Numbered from the stretch's first letter, positions 7,940-18,703 are shown. The stretch: 32,434 nt of DNA from an uncultured bacterium (GCA_945829425.1 CALZUQ010000033.1:1-32434), one strand, 5' to 3'. The notes: a model not told the origin generated them from the letters alone. Made by a program: numbers and translations.

Positions 7940-8956
7940 ATGAATGATTTTGATTGGTCAGGTTTAGGTTTTGGCTATCACAAAACCAACTATAACGTAC
8001 GCTGCTACTACCGCAACGGAAAATGGGGAGAGATAGAAATCTGTTCAGAAGAATATATAAACATGCACATGGCTGCGACATGTCTGCATTACGGCCAGGA
8101 GGCTTTCGAGGGACTGAAGGCTTACAGGTGTCCAGACGGGAAAGTCAGGGTGTTCAGGTCTGAAGAGAATGCAGCACGCCTGCAGTCAACATGCCGCGGC
8201 ATAATGATGCCTGAAGTCTCCACGGAGATGTTCAACGAAATGGTAGACAAGGTGGTACGTCTCAATCAGGAATTCATACCGCCTTACGAAAGTGGAGCGA
8301 CGCTGTATGTACGTCCGCTCCTTGTCGGCTTGACGGCACAAGTAGGTGTTCACCCCGCTACGGAATATATGTTCCTCATCTTCGTGACACCTGTAGGACC
8401 ATACTTCAAGGGTGGCTTCTCGACTAACCCTTACGTCATAATACGTGACCACGACCGAGCCGCACCTCTCGGAACAGGCATTTACAAAGTCGGGGGCAAC
8501 TACGCAGCATCACTCTACGCCAACGACAAGGCGCATAAGCTGGGATACGCTTGCGAGTTCTATCTCGACGCAAGGGAGAAGAAATATATCGACGAATGCG
8601 GAGCAGCAAACTTCTTCGGAATAAAAGACAACACATACGTCACACCGAAGTCAACATCCATACTGCCGTCGATAACGAACAAGTCACTCATGCAGTTGGC
8701 TGAAGACTGCGGCATGAAGGTAGAACGCAGACAGATTCCGGAAGAGGAATTGGAGACATTCAGCGAGGCGGGAGCATGCGGCACAGCAGCCGTTATTTCT
8801 CCTATCTCACGAATTGACGACATAGAGACAGGAAAGTCGTATGTGTTCGGAGAGAAACCAGGACCAGTATGCGAGATGCTGTATAACAAGCTTCGCAACA
8901 TACAGTATGGCATAGAGGAGGACAAACACGGCTGGACCCGTGTAGTAATAGGATAA
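7940..8956 (+). CDS. ilvE: Branched-chain amino acid aminotransferase
   Basis: A 338-residue fold-type IV PLP aminotransferase that interconverts leucine, isoleucine or valine with their 2-oxo acids using glutamate/2-oxoglutarate. The PLP lysine is Lys183 in GTGIYKVGGNYAASL. Other family segments seen are LHYGQEAFEGLKAYR, LYVRPLLVG and EAGACGTAAVISPIS. The length and the GTGIYKVGGNYA context are those of the longer, BCAT2-like group common in Bacteroidota. It has its own promoter and is followed after 61 nt by a DUF975 gene. Confidence 0.94.
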   Translation: MNDFDWSGLGFGYHKTNYNVRCYYRNGKWGEIEICSEEYINMHMAATCLHYGQEAFEGLKAYRCPDGKVRVFRSEENAARLQSTCRGIMMPEVSTEMFNEMVDKVVRLNQEFIPPYESGATLYVRPLLVGLTAQVGVHPATEYMFLIFVTPVGPYFKGGFSTNPYVIIRDHDRAAPLGTGIYKVGGNYAASLYANDKAHKLGYACEFYLDAREKKYIDECGAANFFGIKDNTYVTPKSTSILPSITNKSLMQLAEDCGMKVERRQIPEEELETFSEAGACGTAAVISPISRIDDIETGKSYVFGEKPGPVCEMLYNKLRNIQYGIEEDKHGWTRVVIG

Positions 8957-9017
8957 AGGCCGGGGAGCAACAGGCCCACCCATAGATTACTTCTAACCTA
9001 CCTATAAAGAAAAGAAA

Positions 9018-9653
9018 ATGAAAAAAATCAGTGAGTACAAAAAAGAGGCTCTCAAAGCTTTGGAGGGCAATTGGGGAACAGGTGTAGCACTTTATTTCTG
9101 CTATTTGGTCTGTGCATCAGTGCTTTCTGTCGGCTCGTCGTTTATGCTGTCTCCTCTCGGATCAGCATGGGAAATGATTAGCAACCTGAGCATGCTTATC
9201 CTCATTCCGATGGTCATGGCGATAATGGTGGCATTCCTGAGAATACTGCGTGGAAACACTGTTTCGCTGAAGGAACTTTTCGCATATTACAATTGGCGTG
9301 TGTGGACGACAATCTTACTCAAGTATGTATATATCCTCCTATGGACTTGCCTGCTCATTATACCGGGTATTGTAAAGGCATACTCTTACGCACTTACGGA
9401 GTATATCCTGCTTGACGACCCTTCGCTGAAGAACAATGAGGCGATAGAGAAAAGTATGGAGATGATGAAAGGCAAGAAGATGAAAATGTTCCTGCTCGAC
9501 CTCTCCTTCATAGGCTGGATTCTCCTGTCATACCTCACCCTCGGTCTCGGTTTCTTCCTCCTCACGCCATATATGTACACAGCAAGGGCATCGTTCTACG
9601 AGGACCTGAAGGCAGAGATGAATGTCGGAGTAATAGAAGAGCAGACAATATAA
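9018..9653 (+). CDS. DUF975 family integral membrane protein
   Basis: A 211-residue membrane protein with about five hydrophobic segments (roughly residues 24-45, 58-78, 95-118, 155-170 and 172-188). The motifs LLIIPGIVKAYSYALTEYIL, DLSFIGWILLSYLTLGLGFF and ARASFYEDLKAEM are characteristic of DUF975, a family of unknown function. It lies between ilvE and trmB on the same strand with short gaps, but neither neighbour suggests a role. Confidence 0.88.
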   Translation: MKKISEYKKEALKALEGNWGTGVALYFCYLVCASVLSVGSSFMLSPLGSAWEMISNLSMLILIPMVMAIMVAFLRILRGNTVSLKELFAYYNWRVWTTILLKYVYILLWTCLLIIPGIVKAYSYALTEYILLDDPSLKNNEAIEKSMEMMKGKKMKMFLLDLSFIGWILLSYLTLGLGFFLLTPYMYTARASFYEDLKAEMNVGVIEEQTI

Positions 9654-9718
9654 GCAGGTACCTACATACAGTCAGTTCAGAACAAAAGCAGAAACCCACC
9701 ATATACACTGAACCATAA

Positions 9719-10489
9719 ATGTCAAAAGGAAAACTGGCGAAATTCGCCGACATGGAGAGATATGAAAATGTCTTCCAATACCCATATTCTGTTGTCGACA
9801 ATGTCCCCTTCGAAATGAAGGGGCTTTGGCGGCAACAGTTTTTCATGAACACAAACCCAATCGTACTTGAAATGGGATGCGGAAAGGGAGAGTACACCGT
9901 AGAACTGGCGCGTCTCTTCCCTGAAATGAACTTCATAGGCGTAGACATAAAGGGCGCAAGAATGTGGACAGGAGCGACCATGGCTCTTAAAGAAGGCCTG
10001 AAGAACGTGGCCTTTCTACGTACAAGCATAGAGATAATAGACCGTTTCTTCGGTGTCGATGAGGTGCAAGAGATATGGCTGACATTCTCTGACCCGCAGA
10101 TGAAAAACCCACGGAAAAGACTTACCTCAACATATTTCATGGAGAGATACCGCAGGTTTCTCACTGACAACGGCATAGTACACCTCAAGACTGACTCAAA
10201 CTTCCTCTTCGAATACACGTCGTATATGGTTGACCATAACAACCTGCCGCTGCTCTTCCGCACAAGAGACCTCTACCACGAAGAGGGGCTCGACGACAAG
10301 ACACGAGAGATTCTATCCATACAGACGTACTACGAGAAAATGTGGTTAGAGAGGGGACTGAACATAAAATACCAGAAATTCCTCCTCCCTCACTCCGCAA
10401 CGCTCTCTGAACCAGAGGTGGAGATAGAGCTTGACGACTACCGCTCGTATCGGCGTGACAAACGCTCATCGTTAGAAAAAGCAAGATAA
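9719..10489 (+). CDS. trmB: tRNA (guanine-N7-)-methyltransferase
   Basis: A 256-residue SAM-dependent methyltransferase that makes m7G46 in tRNA. SAM motif I is [11 protein letters not shown] (50-60), followed by [13 protein letters not shown]. The family signature around the catalytic aspartate is [18 protein letters not shown] (120-137), and HLKTDS is also present. It is the last plus-strand gene before the thiamine riboswitch. A weak hairpin with trailing T-rich DNA lies near 10530-10565. Confidence 0.93.
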   Translation: MSKGKLAKFADMERYENVFQYPYSVVDNVPFEMKGLWRQQFFMNTNPIVLEMGCGKGEYTVELARLFPEMNFIGVDIKGARMWTGATMALKEGLKNVAFLRTSIEIIDRFFGVDEVQEIWLTFSDPQMKNPRKRLTSTYFMERYRRFLTDNGIVHLKTDSNFLFEYTSYMVDHNNLPLLFRTRDLYHEEGLDDKTREILSIQTYYEKMWLERGLNIKYQKFLLPHSATLSEPEVEIELDDYRSYRRDKRSSLEKAR

Positions 10490-10577
10490 AGACGGTACTT
10501 GAATGTCACAGGCATATAATACGGATAAAAAAAAGAGGACGCGCAAGAAGTCCTGAGAGTTATTTTTCGTTAAGAAA

Positions 10578-10609
10578 TTTGGTGTTGACAGAAAAATAGT
10601 ATATCTTTG
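10578..10609 (+). promoter_or_regulatory. Promoter of the thiamine operon
   Basis: TTTG at 10578-10581 and TATCTTTG at 10602-10609 are 20 nt apart and lie directly upstream of the TPP aptamer, so the RNA would begin within a few bases of the aptamer. Confidence 0.75.
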
Positions 10610-10618
10610 CAACCAATA

Positions 10619-10727
10619 CACTCGGGGGTGCCGCAAAGGGAGTAACGGAGAAACAGAAACCCTGCCCAAGGCGGCTGAGATTATACCCATTGACCTGATG
10701 CAGATAACGCTGCCGTAGGAAATGAGC
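10619..10727 (+). promoter_or_regulatory. TPP riboswitch aptamer (THI element)
   Basis: The conserved parts of the thiamine pyrophosphate aptamer appear in order: CTCGGGGGTGCC at 10621-10632, GGCTGAGA at 10673-10680, TACCC at 10683-10688, GACCTGAT at 10692-10699, GCAGATAACGCTGC forming a stem at 10700-10713, and CGTAGGAA at 10714-10721. GCCGC (10630-10634) pairs with GCGGC (10671-10675) as the base of an extended P3 arm of about 36 nt. It lies directly before thiS, and an intrinsic terminator follows, so TPP most likely reduces expression by premature termination. Confidence 0.95.
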
Positions 10728-10768
10728 ACAAAGAGAGAAAACACAGGAAGGCCGTAAGCCTTCTCCCT

Positions 10769-10804
10769 CGGGTAATGACGCTTGCGTCGTTATCCGTTTT
10801 TTTT
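10769..10804 (+). terminator. Intrinsic terminator of the TPP riboswitch
   Basis: An 11-bp stem (CGGGTAATGAC at 10769-10779 with GTCGTTATCCG at 10786-10796, two G-T pairs) and a 6-nt loop are followed by eight T residues (10797-10804). It lies between the aptamer and the thiS start, the expected place for the riboswitch expression platform. A second small hairpin (GAAGGC/GCCTTC) precedes it at about 10747-10763. Confidence 0.9.
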
Positions 10805-10831
10805 AGAACTATTTCGAAGAAGAGAAGACAC

Positions 10832-11029
10832 ATGAGAATTACAGTCAACAACAAAGAGACAGAGACTGCAGCACAAAACCTGGCTGAGCTCGCAGCGGAA
10901 CTGTCACTGCCGGAGAAGGGCGTGGCAATGGCAATAGGCACACAAATGGTGCAGAGGGCAGAATGGGCGGCAACGCCACTGTGTGACGGGGCAAGCATAA
11001 TAATCATTAAGGCTGCATGCGGAGGATAG
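10832..11029 (+). CDS. thiS: Sulfur carrier protein ThiS
   Basis: A 65-residue beta-grasp protein ending in the required Gly-Gly (KAACGG). ThiF adenylates this end and it is then turned into a thiocarboxylate, which gives sulfur to ThiG for the thiazole ring. The ATG at 10832 (MRITVNN) was chosen because an earlier in-frame start at 10775 lies inside the terminator hairpin. It is the first gene of the riboswitch-controlled thi operon. Confidence 0.95.
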   Translation: MRITVNNKETETAAQNLAELAAELSLPEKGVAMAIGTQMVQRAEWAATPLCDGASIIIIKAACGG

Positions 11030-11032
11030 AGA

Positions 11033-11692
11033 GTGTTACAGTTTATATCACATTATAACGAGAAGTATAGCTACCTTGACTCCATAGGCATGGCTCTTGA
11101 AGGCGGATGCCGGTGGATACAACTTCGCATGAAGGATGCACAGAAGGAAGAGATACGCCATACCGCCCTTGTGGCGCAACGCATGTGCCGTGAGGCGGGA
11201 GCAACCTTCGTCATCGATGACCATGTCATGATCGTAAAGGAAATCGGGGCCGACGGAGTTCATCTCGGGAAAAACGACATGCCCATATCTGAAGCAAGGA
11301 AAATACTCGGCAAAGACGTTATTATAGGCGGCACGGCGAACACCTTCGAAGACATTTTACACCATTGGAGAGACGGAGCAGACTATATTGGCTGTGGCCC
11401 TTTCCGCTTCACGACGACGAAAAAAGGTCTCGCACCAGTCTTGGGACTGGAGGGGTACTATGAAATGACACGAAGGATGAAGGCTGAAGGCATAACGCTG
11501 CCTATTGTAGCAATAGGGGGCATAACGGCAGATGACATACCAGACATAATGGCTACAGGGGTGACAGGAGTAGCAATAAGCGGTACGGTACTGAGAGCGG
11601 AAAGCCCAGCTTCTGAAATGAGACGGCTGAAAACACTCTTGGAGGAAACATCAATTATTACTTCTAACCGGACAACAGGGCTTAAGGTATAG
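11033..11692 (+). CDS. thiE: Thiamine phosphate synthase
   Basis: A 219-residue TIM-barrel enzyme that joins HMP pyrophosphate and the thiazole phosphate to make thiamine monophosphate. Canonical motifs are present: LQLRMKDA-like WIQLRMKDA near residue 30, IDDHVMIVKEIGADGVHLGK, GPFRFTTTKKG for the pyrophosphate and phosphate sites, and IVAIGGI. The start is a GTG three bases after the thiS stop; the first residues (LQFISHYNEKY) match the family start. A second, degenerate ThiE-like gene lies at 16476. Confidence 0.95.
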   Translation: MLQFISHYNEKYSYLDSIGMALEGGCRWIQLRMKDAQKEEIRHTALVAQRMCREAGATFVIDDHVMIVKEIGADGVHLGKNDMPISEARKILGKDVIIGGTANTFEDILHHWRDGADYIGCGPFRFTTTKKGLAPVLGLEGYYEMTRRMKAEGITLPIVAIGGITADDIPDIMATGVTGVAISGTVLRAESPASEMRRLKTLLEETSIITSNRTTGLKV

Positions 11693-11746
11693 GCTCCTGA
11701 TATCAAAAGGTTAATATTTACGGATTGACGTATAACATAACGAATT

Positions 11747-11776
11747 AACAGAACACACCTAAACAGAACACACCTA
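11747..11776 (+). repeat. Perfect tandem 15-bp duplication upstream of thiG
   Basis: AACAGAACACACCTA occurs twice without a gap (11747-11761 and 11762-11776) just before the thiG start at 11789. It may be a recent slippage duplication in the mRNA leader of thiG. Confidence 0.85.
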
Positions 11777-11788
11777 AAAGAAATATTT

Positions 11789-12562
11789 ATGAGCAAATTG
11801 GTTATTGCAGGCAGGGAATTTAATTCCCGTCTGTTTCTCGGAACGGGAAAATTCAACAACAACGCCATAATGGCTGAAGCCATAAAGGCAAGCGCTACGG
11901 AGATGGTCACCGTAGCCATGAAACGTGTGGAACTGGACGACAAGGACGATGACCTCCTGACACACATAACACAGAACGCAGGAATACAGCTGCTGCCAAA
12001 CACCTCGGGGGTAAGAAACGCCGAGGAGGCGGTGTTCGCAGCACAGATGTCGCGTGAGGCTTTCGGCACCAATTGGCTGAAACTGGAGATACACCCTGAC
12101 CCACGCTATCTGCTTCCGGACTCAGTAGAAACGCTGAAGGCCACAGAGCAGTTGGTGAAAATGGGCTTCGTCGTGCTGCCATATTGTCAGGCAGACCCTA
12201 CGCTGTGTAAACATTTAGAGGAGGCGGGAGCAGCAACAGTAATGCCCTTGGCTGCTCCTATAGGTACAAACAAAGGACTGCGCATGAAGGACTTCCTGCA
12301 GATAATTATTGAGCAAGCTACGGTACCTGTCGTGGTAGATGCCGGAATAGGAGCACCAAGCCATGCGGCGGAAGCCATGGAGATGGGAGCAGACTGCTGC
12401 CTTGTAAATACCGCCATTGCCGTAGCAGGAAACCCAGTAGAAATGGCTACAGCATTCAAGGAGGCTGTGATTGCAGGACGAAGGGCTTATGAGGCAGGGT
12501 TGGGAACTGTCAGCGACTGCGCTGAAGCAAGTTCTCCACTGACCTCGTTCCTGAACCTCTGA
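11789..12562 (+). CDS. thiG: Thiazole synthase
   Basis: A 257-residue TIM-barrel enzyme that builds the thiazole phosphate from deoxyxylulose 5-phosphate, dehydroglycine and ThiS thiocarboxylate. The Schiff-base lysine is Lys98 in [10 protein letters not shown]. Other family segments are [39 protein letters not shown] and [21 protein letters not shown]. The length is normal. In this operon dehydroglycine would come from ThiH. A 96-nt gap with a tandem repeat separates it from thiE, and 144 nt without a gene separate it from thiC. Confidence 0.96.
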   Translation: MSKLVIAGREFNSRLFLGTGKFNNNAIMAEAIKASATEMVTVAMKRVELDDKDDDLLTHITQNAGIQLLPNTSGVRNAEEAVFAAQMSREAFGTNWLKLEIHPDPRYLLPDSVETLKATEQLVKMGFVVLPYCQADPTLCKHLEEAGAATVMPLAAPIGTNKGLRMKDFLQIIIEQATVPVVVDAGIGAPSHAAEAMEMGADCCLVNTAIAVAGNPVEMATAFKEAVIAGRRAYEAGLGTVSDCAEASSPLTSFLNL

Positions 12563-12658
12563 CGCCTTGCACCACATAAAATGGCTGGTTCTAAGGCTAC
12601 GCAACATTGTATTGCAACTTACAGGAACCTAACGAATATTTTACACGGGGCTTTATGA

Positions 12659-14395
<1,737 letters not shown>

Positions 14396-14440
14396 GGCGA
14401 TAGCCCCACGTTAAAATAACGAGCAGAAGCTATAAAGACG

Positions 14441-15262
14441 ATGGACACTACGTTTACAAACGAACAGAAGAGGAGATACAGCCGCCATATAGTGCTAAAA
14501 GGTATAGGGCCTGAGGGACAGAGGCGTCTGCTTGACGCGAAGGTACTCATTGTAGGTGCGGGGGGACTTGGCTCTCCCCTCGCCCTATACCTTGCTGCCG
14601 CCGGCATAGGGACCTTGGGCATTGCCGACGGCGACACGGTATCGCTGACAAACCTGCAAAGACAGGTGATACACACCTCACACGACGTTGGGAGAGCAAA
14701 GGTTGACTCGGCAGAAGAGCATATCAAGGCGTTGAACCCAGACGTGAAGATAATAAAATATGAGGAGTATCTCACGGAGGACAACATAGCCGAAACGGTA
14801 AGGGACTATGACTTCATAATAGACGGAACGGATAATTTTTCCATAAAATACCTCATAAACGACGCATGTGTCATGGAGGGAAAAGCGTTCTGCATGGGTG
14901 GCATATCAGAATATTCCGGACAGGTGATGACACACGTGCCGGGGGCAGCATGTTACAGATGCCTCTTCCCTGAGCCGCCAGCCTTGGCAGACGTAAAGAG
15001 CTGCGCCGTGACGGGAGTGCTGGGCAGCATAGCCGGAATATGCGGGACATTGATGGCTACGGAGACTATAAAATACATTACCCGAAACGGTACGTTGCTG
15101 ACCAACGCCTTGCTGACGTTCGACACCTTAGAGATGACGTTCTGCCGGATGGAGGTGGGAAAAGACACGGACTGTCCCTTATGCGGTAAAGAACCCAAAA
15201 TAACGCAACTGAAGGAGTATGCCTTCAAGCCTTGCGCCAAAAACCGCACACATAACGAATAG
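14441..15262 (+). CDS. thiF: ThiS adenylyltransferase
   Basis: A 273-residue E1-like enzyme of the ThiF/MoeB/HesA family that adenylates the ThiS C-terminus. The nucleotide-binding loop is GAGGLGSP (39-46), and the arginine-containing NLQRQ and DGTDNF motifs follow. Zinc ligands are Cys171/Cys174 (CYRC) and Cys245/Cys248 (CPLC); the likely catalytic cysteine is Cys188 in KSCAVTGVLG. There is no rhodanese domain, so it is not a MoeB-rhodanese fusion. Its place between thiC and thiH supports ThiF over MoeB. Confidence 0.92.
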   Translation: MDTTFTNEQKRRYSRHIVLKGIGPEGQRRLLDAKVLIVGAGGLGSPLALYLAAAGIGTLGIADGDTVSLTNLQRQVIHTSHDVGRAKVDSAEEHIKALNPDVKIIKYEEYLTEDNIAETVRDYDFIIDGTDNFSIKYLINDACVMEGKAFCMGGISEYSGQVMTHVPGAACYRCLFPEPPALADVKSCAVTGVLGSIAGICGTLMATETIKYITRNGTLLTNALLTFDTLEMTFCRMEVGKDTDCPLCGKEPKITQLKEYAFKPCAKNRTHNE

Positions 15263-15314
15263 CATTCACCTTACACCCCATAATCAACGAATAACAAGAC
15301 ACCCCAACAGACAG

Positions 15315-16442
15315 ATGTTTTCAGACGAATTGTTAAAAATAGACTGGCAGGAGACAACGGAGAGGATTGCCGCAAAGACAGAGCATGACGTCAGACGCGC
15401 CCTGGCAAAGAACCATTGCGACGTAGACGACTTCATGGCACTCATCTCGCCTGCCGCAGAGCCATATCTTGAAGCTATGGCACGACTGTCGAGGAAATAT
15501 ACCGAGGAACGTTTCGGACGCACAATGTCGATGTTCATACCTCTGTATATCACGAACTCATGCTCCAACTCATGCGTGTACTGCGGGTTTCACAGACAGA
15601 ACCCTATGAAACGAACCATACTGACACCAGAGCAGATAGAGGACGAATATAAGGCGATAAAGAAGCTGGCGCCATTCGAGAATATCCTTCTCGTGACAGG
15701 AGAGAACCCTGCAAAGGCGGGCGTAGCATACCTCGCAAAAGCCATAGACATAGCAAAAAGATATTTCTCAAACATTAAGATTGAGGTCATGCCGCTGAAG
15801 GCGGAGGAATACGAGAAGCTGACGCACCACGGACTGAACGGCGTAATATGCTTTCAGGAGACATACCATAGGGAGAACTACAAACTTTATCACCCGGCAG
15901 GCATGAAGTCGAACTTCGAATGGCGAGTGAACGGCTTCGACCGTATGGGGCAAGCCGGTGTACACTCCATTGGCATGGGTGCCCTACTCGGACTGGAGAA
16001 GGAATGGCGCACCGACGTGACGATGATGGCTTATCATCTGCGTTATCTGCAGAAACATTACTGGCGAACGAAATATTCCGTGAACTTCCCACGTATGAGA
16101 CCTGCACAGAACGAGGGCTTTCAGCCAAACTGTTTCGTAAACGACCGTGAACTGGCACAGGTAACCTTTGCCATGCGTATCTTCGACCACGATGTTGACA
16201 TCTCATACTCTACCCGAGAGCCACAGTTCATACGCGACAACATGGCGACACTCGGAGTGACAACGATGTCTGCGGAGTCAAAGGTGAACCCCGGAGGTTA
16301 TTATACCTATCCTGAAGCCTTGGAACAGTTTGCAGTCTCCGACAACCGTACCGCAGCAGAGATTAATGTCAGGCTTAAAGAACTTGGAAGAGAACCTGTT
16401 TGGAAAGACTGGGACGCTTCTTTTGACATGATGAAAAAATAA
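15315..16442 (+). CDS. thiH: 2-iminoacetate synthase (tyrosine lyase)
   Basis: A 375-residue radical SAM enzyme that cleaves tyrosine to p-cresol and dehydroglycine for the thiazole ring. The CxxxCxxC cluster motif is Cys83, Cys87 and Cys90 (NSCSNSCVYCGF). Other ThiH features are FPRMRPAQ and the C-terminal STREPQF and ESKVNPGGY segments. The ATG at 15315 gives the normal family length; the open frame extends upstream to 15219 but that part overlaps thiF. Use of ThiH rather than glycine oxidase (ThiO) fits an anaerobic host. Confidence 0.95.
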   Translation: MFSDELLKIDWQETTERIAAKTEHDVRRALAKNHCDVDDFMALISPAAEPYLEAMARLSRKYTEERFGRTMSMFIPLYITNSCSNSCVYCGFHRQNPMKRTILTPEQIEDEYKAIKKLAPFENILLVTGENPAKAGVAYLAKAIDIAKRYFSNIKIEVMPLKAEEYEKLTHHGLNGVICFQETYHRENYKLYHPAGMKSNFEWRVNGFDRMGQAGVHSIGMGALLGLEKEWRTDVTMMAYHLRYLQKHYWRTKYSVNFPRMRPAQNEGFQPNCFVNDRELAQVTFAMRIFDHDVDISYSTREPQFIRDNMATLGVTTMSAESKVNPGGYYTYPEALEQFAVSDNRTAAEINVRLKELGREPVWKDWDASFDMMKK

Positions 16443-16475
16443 TGGTGCAGGGCATTAGAAGTAAGCTTATAACGT

Positions 16476-17015
16476 ATGTTCAAGACAATAATCCTTACGA
16501 TGCCTATATTCCTTGATCATGAGGCAGAGCGCATGGCGGCAATGCTTCATGACGGCAAGGCAGACATCATACATATCAGAAAACCTGAGGCAGAAGCAGA
16601 CAGGGTGGAATGGTTGTTGAGGGCTATTCCCTGTGAATGTTATCCTCGTATTGTATTGCACGACCATTTTGAACTTGCCGTGCGCTATGGGCTTTACGGT
16701 GTGCATCTCAATTCACGAAACCCACAGCCTCCGGAAGGCTGGCGGGGAAGCATAAGCCGAAGCTGTCATAGCCTTCATGAGGTGGAAGAATGGAAGGGGA
16801 GATGCAGCTATGTCTCCCTGTCTCCAATATTTGACTCCGTTTCCAAAGAAGGTTATAAGTCCGCGTTTAAGGAAGAAGAGATACGTGAAGCCGTCGGAAA
16901 GGGTATAATAGACAATAAGACATACGCCCTCGGAGGAGTAACCTTCAAGAGTCTGAAAAAAGTGGAAGAGATGGGATTCGGAGGGGCAATGATACTTGGT
17001 GACGCATGGAGATGA
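16476..17015 (+). CDS. TenI-like / ThiE-like protein
   Basis: A 179-residue protein of the ThiE/TenI superfamily, shorter than ThiE. The barrel pattern is recognisable (HIRKPEAEADRVEWLLRAI, VLHDHFELAVRYGLYGVHL, YVSLSPIFDSVSKEGY, YALGGVT). The metal and pyrophosphate site is altered relative to ThiE: the GQxD region reads NSRN and the GPxFxTxTK loop reads SPIFDSVSKE. This fits a thiazole tautomerase (TenI) that feeds ThiE, or a second ThiE of lower activity. It is placed between thiH and thiD and overlaps thiD by four or ten bases. Confidence 0.8.
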   Translation: MFKTIILTMPIFLDHEAERMAAMLHDGKADIIHIRKPEAEADRVEWLLRAIPCECYPRIVLHDHFELAVRYGLYGVHLNSRNPQPPEGWRGSISRSCHSLHEVEEWKGRCSYVSLSPIFDSVSKEGYKSAFKEEEIREAVGKGIIDNKTYALGGVTFKSLKKVEEMGFGGAMILGDAWR

Positions 17016-17791
17016 AGATAATCCTCACTATTGCCGGCAGCGACACATCTGCCGGAGCAGGCATACAACAAGACCTGAAAACAATTACGGCGTTGGGGCA
17101 ATATGCTCTTACCGTCACTACGGCTCTCACGGCACAGAACACCATGGGTGTCACGAAGGTGATGGACGTGCCTGACGACATGCTTATTGCACAACTTGAC
17201 GCAGTATTCTCTGACTTCAACATCGATGCGGTGAAGATCGGGATGTTACCGTCGCTCTCCGCCTCACGCATTGTAACGGAAAGACTGGCGGACAGGAAAA
17301 TTCCCATAGTTTGCGACCCTGTAATGATTTCCACCAGCGGCACACGCTTAATGAGCGAGGAATGTACAGAATATGTCAAGAACTCGCTTTTCCCGCTCTG
17401 CACATTAGTGACGCCTAACATACCTGAGGCAAGAAGCCTGGCAGGAACAGGCAATGACATTGACAACGAGACCGTGGGACGGATGCTCTCTCAACGGCAT
17501 AACACCTCCGTGCTGCTGAAGGGGGGGCATGGAGAAGGAAACATCATGTGCGACACCCTGTTCACGACAGATGGCGAGGAGTTTTCTTTCTGTTCTCCCA
17601 AAGTCGTCACCCGTAACCTCCACGGCACAGGATGCACCATGTCAAGCGGTGTAGCGGCATACCTTGCCTTGGGGCTTCCGCTTCCTGAGGCTGTAAGACG
17701 TGCAAAAGAGGTCATAGACAATGGCATAGCAAACGCCAAAGACTTGACAATAGGCCATGGCAACGGCCCTTTATGGATCAGCATGAAGTGA
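17012..17791 (+). CDS. thiD: Hydroxymethylpyrimidine/phosphomethylpyrimidine kinase
   Basis: A 259-residue ribokinase-fold kinase that phosphorylates HMP and then HMP phosphate to HMP pyrophosphate for ThiE. It has the N-terminal LTIAGSDTSAGAGIQQDLKT motif, CDPVMISTSG, TPNIPEA and the anion-hole GTGCTMSSG near residue 208. The ATG at 17012 gives a four-base ATGA overlap with the preceding gene; an in-frame ATG at 17006 would add two residues (Met-Glu). It is the last gene of the thi operon, and its last 21 bases overlap the convergent glycosyltransferase gene. Confidence 0.95.
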   Translation: MKIILTIAGSDTSAGAGIQQDLKTITALGQYALTVTTALTAQNTMGVTKVMDVPDDMLIAQLDAVFSDFNIDAVKIGMLPSLSASRIVTERLADRKIPIVCDPVMISTSGTRLMSEECTEYVKNSLFPLCTLVTPNIPEARSLAGTGNDIDNETVGRMLSQRHNTSVLLKGGHGEGNIMCDTLFTTDGEEFSFCSPKVVTRNLHGTGCTMSSGVAAYLALGLPLPEAVRRAKEVIDNGIANAKDLTIGHGNGPLWISMK

Positions 17792-18664
17792 CGCAACGAC
17801 TTTTCTTACCATTTCAGCATGTTTCATGGAGAATTTTCTTGCGAAGAGAGCTGTAGACGTCTTTAAGATTTCAATGTCTGCATCGGTATTGTCACTACCC
17901 CAGACATAAGGTGTGCCACGTTGCCAGTCAATCTCCCTCATCGAGCTGTCGTATGTCTCCATTTGAAACATACGGAACGTGCTGTTCTTCAACAGCGACT
18001 GTTTATATATCTCATCAGCACAGGGGACATACCTGAAGTCACGAAGTATGTCTTTCTGTCGGGAAAGGAGAAAGACACAGAAAGGGTGTGTTATGCTCGC
18101 CCAATTATGCCCTTTTACAAGTTCATAATCATGTTTTCTCCTTACCCCTACAATCTTCTGCCCCTTTAAGAGCAGTCTGTCAATAAACCTAAACGTCTCG
18201 CTTACGGCACGAATCTTATGGCGTTCGAAAGGCGTAAAGAAATGATAATAACGTGTCTTGTTGATGACATCAGCCTTATCCGTCTCATCGTATGAGATAT
18301 TGACAAACTCCATGGCAGGATGAGAAGCGACAAAAGAATGGATATAATCCTGCGACTTTACAGGAAGATCGACACCAGAAAGCAGATGATATACCTTATA
18401 TGGTCCGTGTTTGGCAGCAAGACCTAACACCTCCAGTTCTGCCTTTACCAGACTAATGTCACCCCATCTGACATTTATTCTTCGCGTCAGGAACAGTGTG
18501 CTGCGTTTGGGACTTATGTCACGGAAAACGCCAACGTCTGTCTTTTTGTCAATCATAAGGAAAATGTCATTACGCTCATCGTCTATCGTATTCACGAGTG
18601 TCTCTAACATTTCCGGCTCATTATGCGCTATTATGCAGTACGCATGTTTTTCGGTTGTGTTCAT
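17771..18664 (-). CDS. Core-2/I-branching-like glycosyltransferase (GT14 type)
   Basis: A 297-residue cytoplasmic protein of the beta-1,6-N-acetylglucosaminyltransferase-like family. The start (HAYCIIAHNEPEMLETLV) and the segments VKAELEVLGLAAKHGPYKVY, HLLSGVDLPVKSQDYI and VPCADEIYKQSLLKNS are typical of bacterial members, which often lie in surface polysaccharide loci. No signal peptide is seen. The acceptor is unknown. It is the last gene in a long minus-strand series and its 3' end overlaps thiD by 21 nt. The gap upstream carries a 10-bp inverted repeat. Confidence 0.85.
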   Translation of the reverse strand: MNTTEKHAYCIIAHNEPEMLETLVNTIDDERNDIFLMIDKKTDVGVFRDISPKRSTLFLTRRINVRWGDISLVKAELEVLGLAAKHGPYKVYHLLSGVDLPVKSQDYIHSFVASHPAMEFVNISYDETDKADVINKTRYYHFFTPFERHKIRAVSETFRFIDRLLLKGQKIVGVRRKHDYELVKGHNWASITHPFCVFLLSRQKDILRDFRYVPCADEIYKQSLLKNSTFRMFQMETYDSSMREIDWQRGTPYVWGSDNTDADIEILKTSTALFARKFSMKHAEMVRKVVASLHADP

Positions 18665-18703
18665 AAGTCATTTTTCACCTCTTTATACTTAATGTGTGTT
18701 CAT

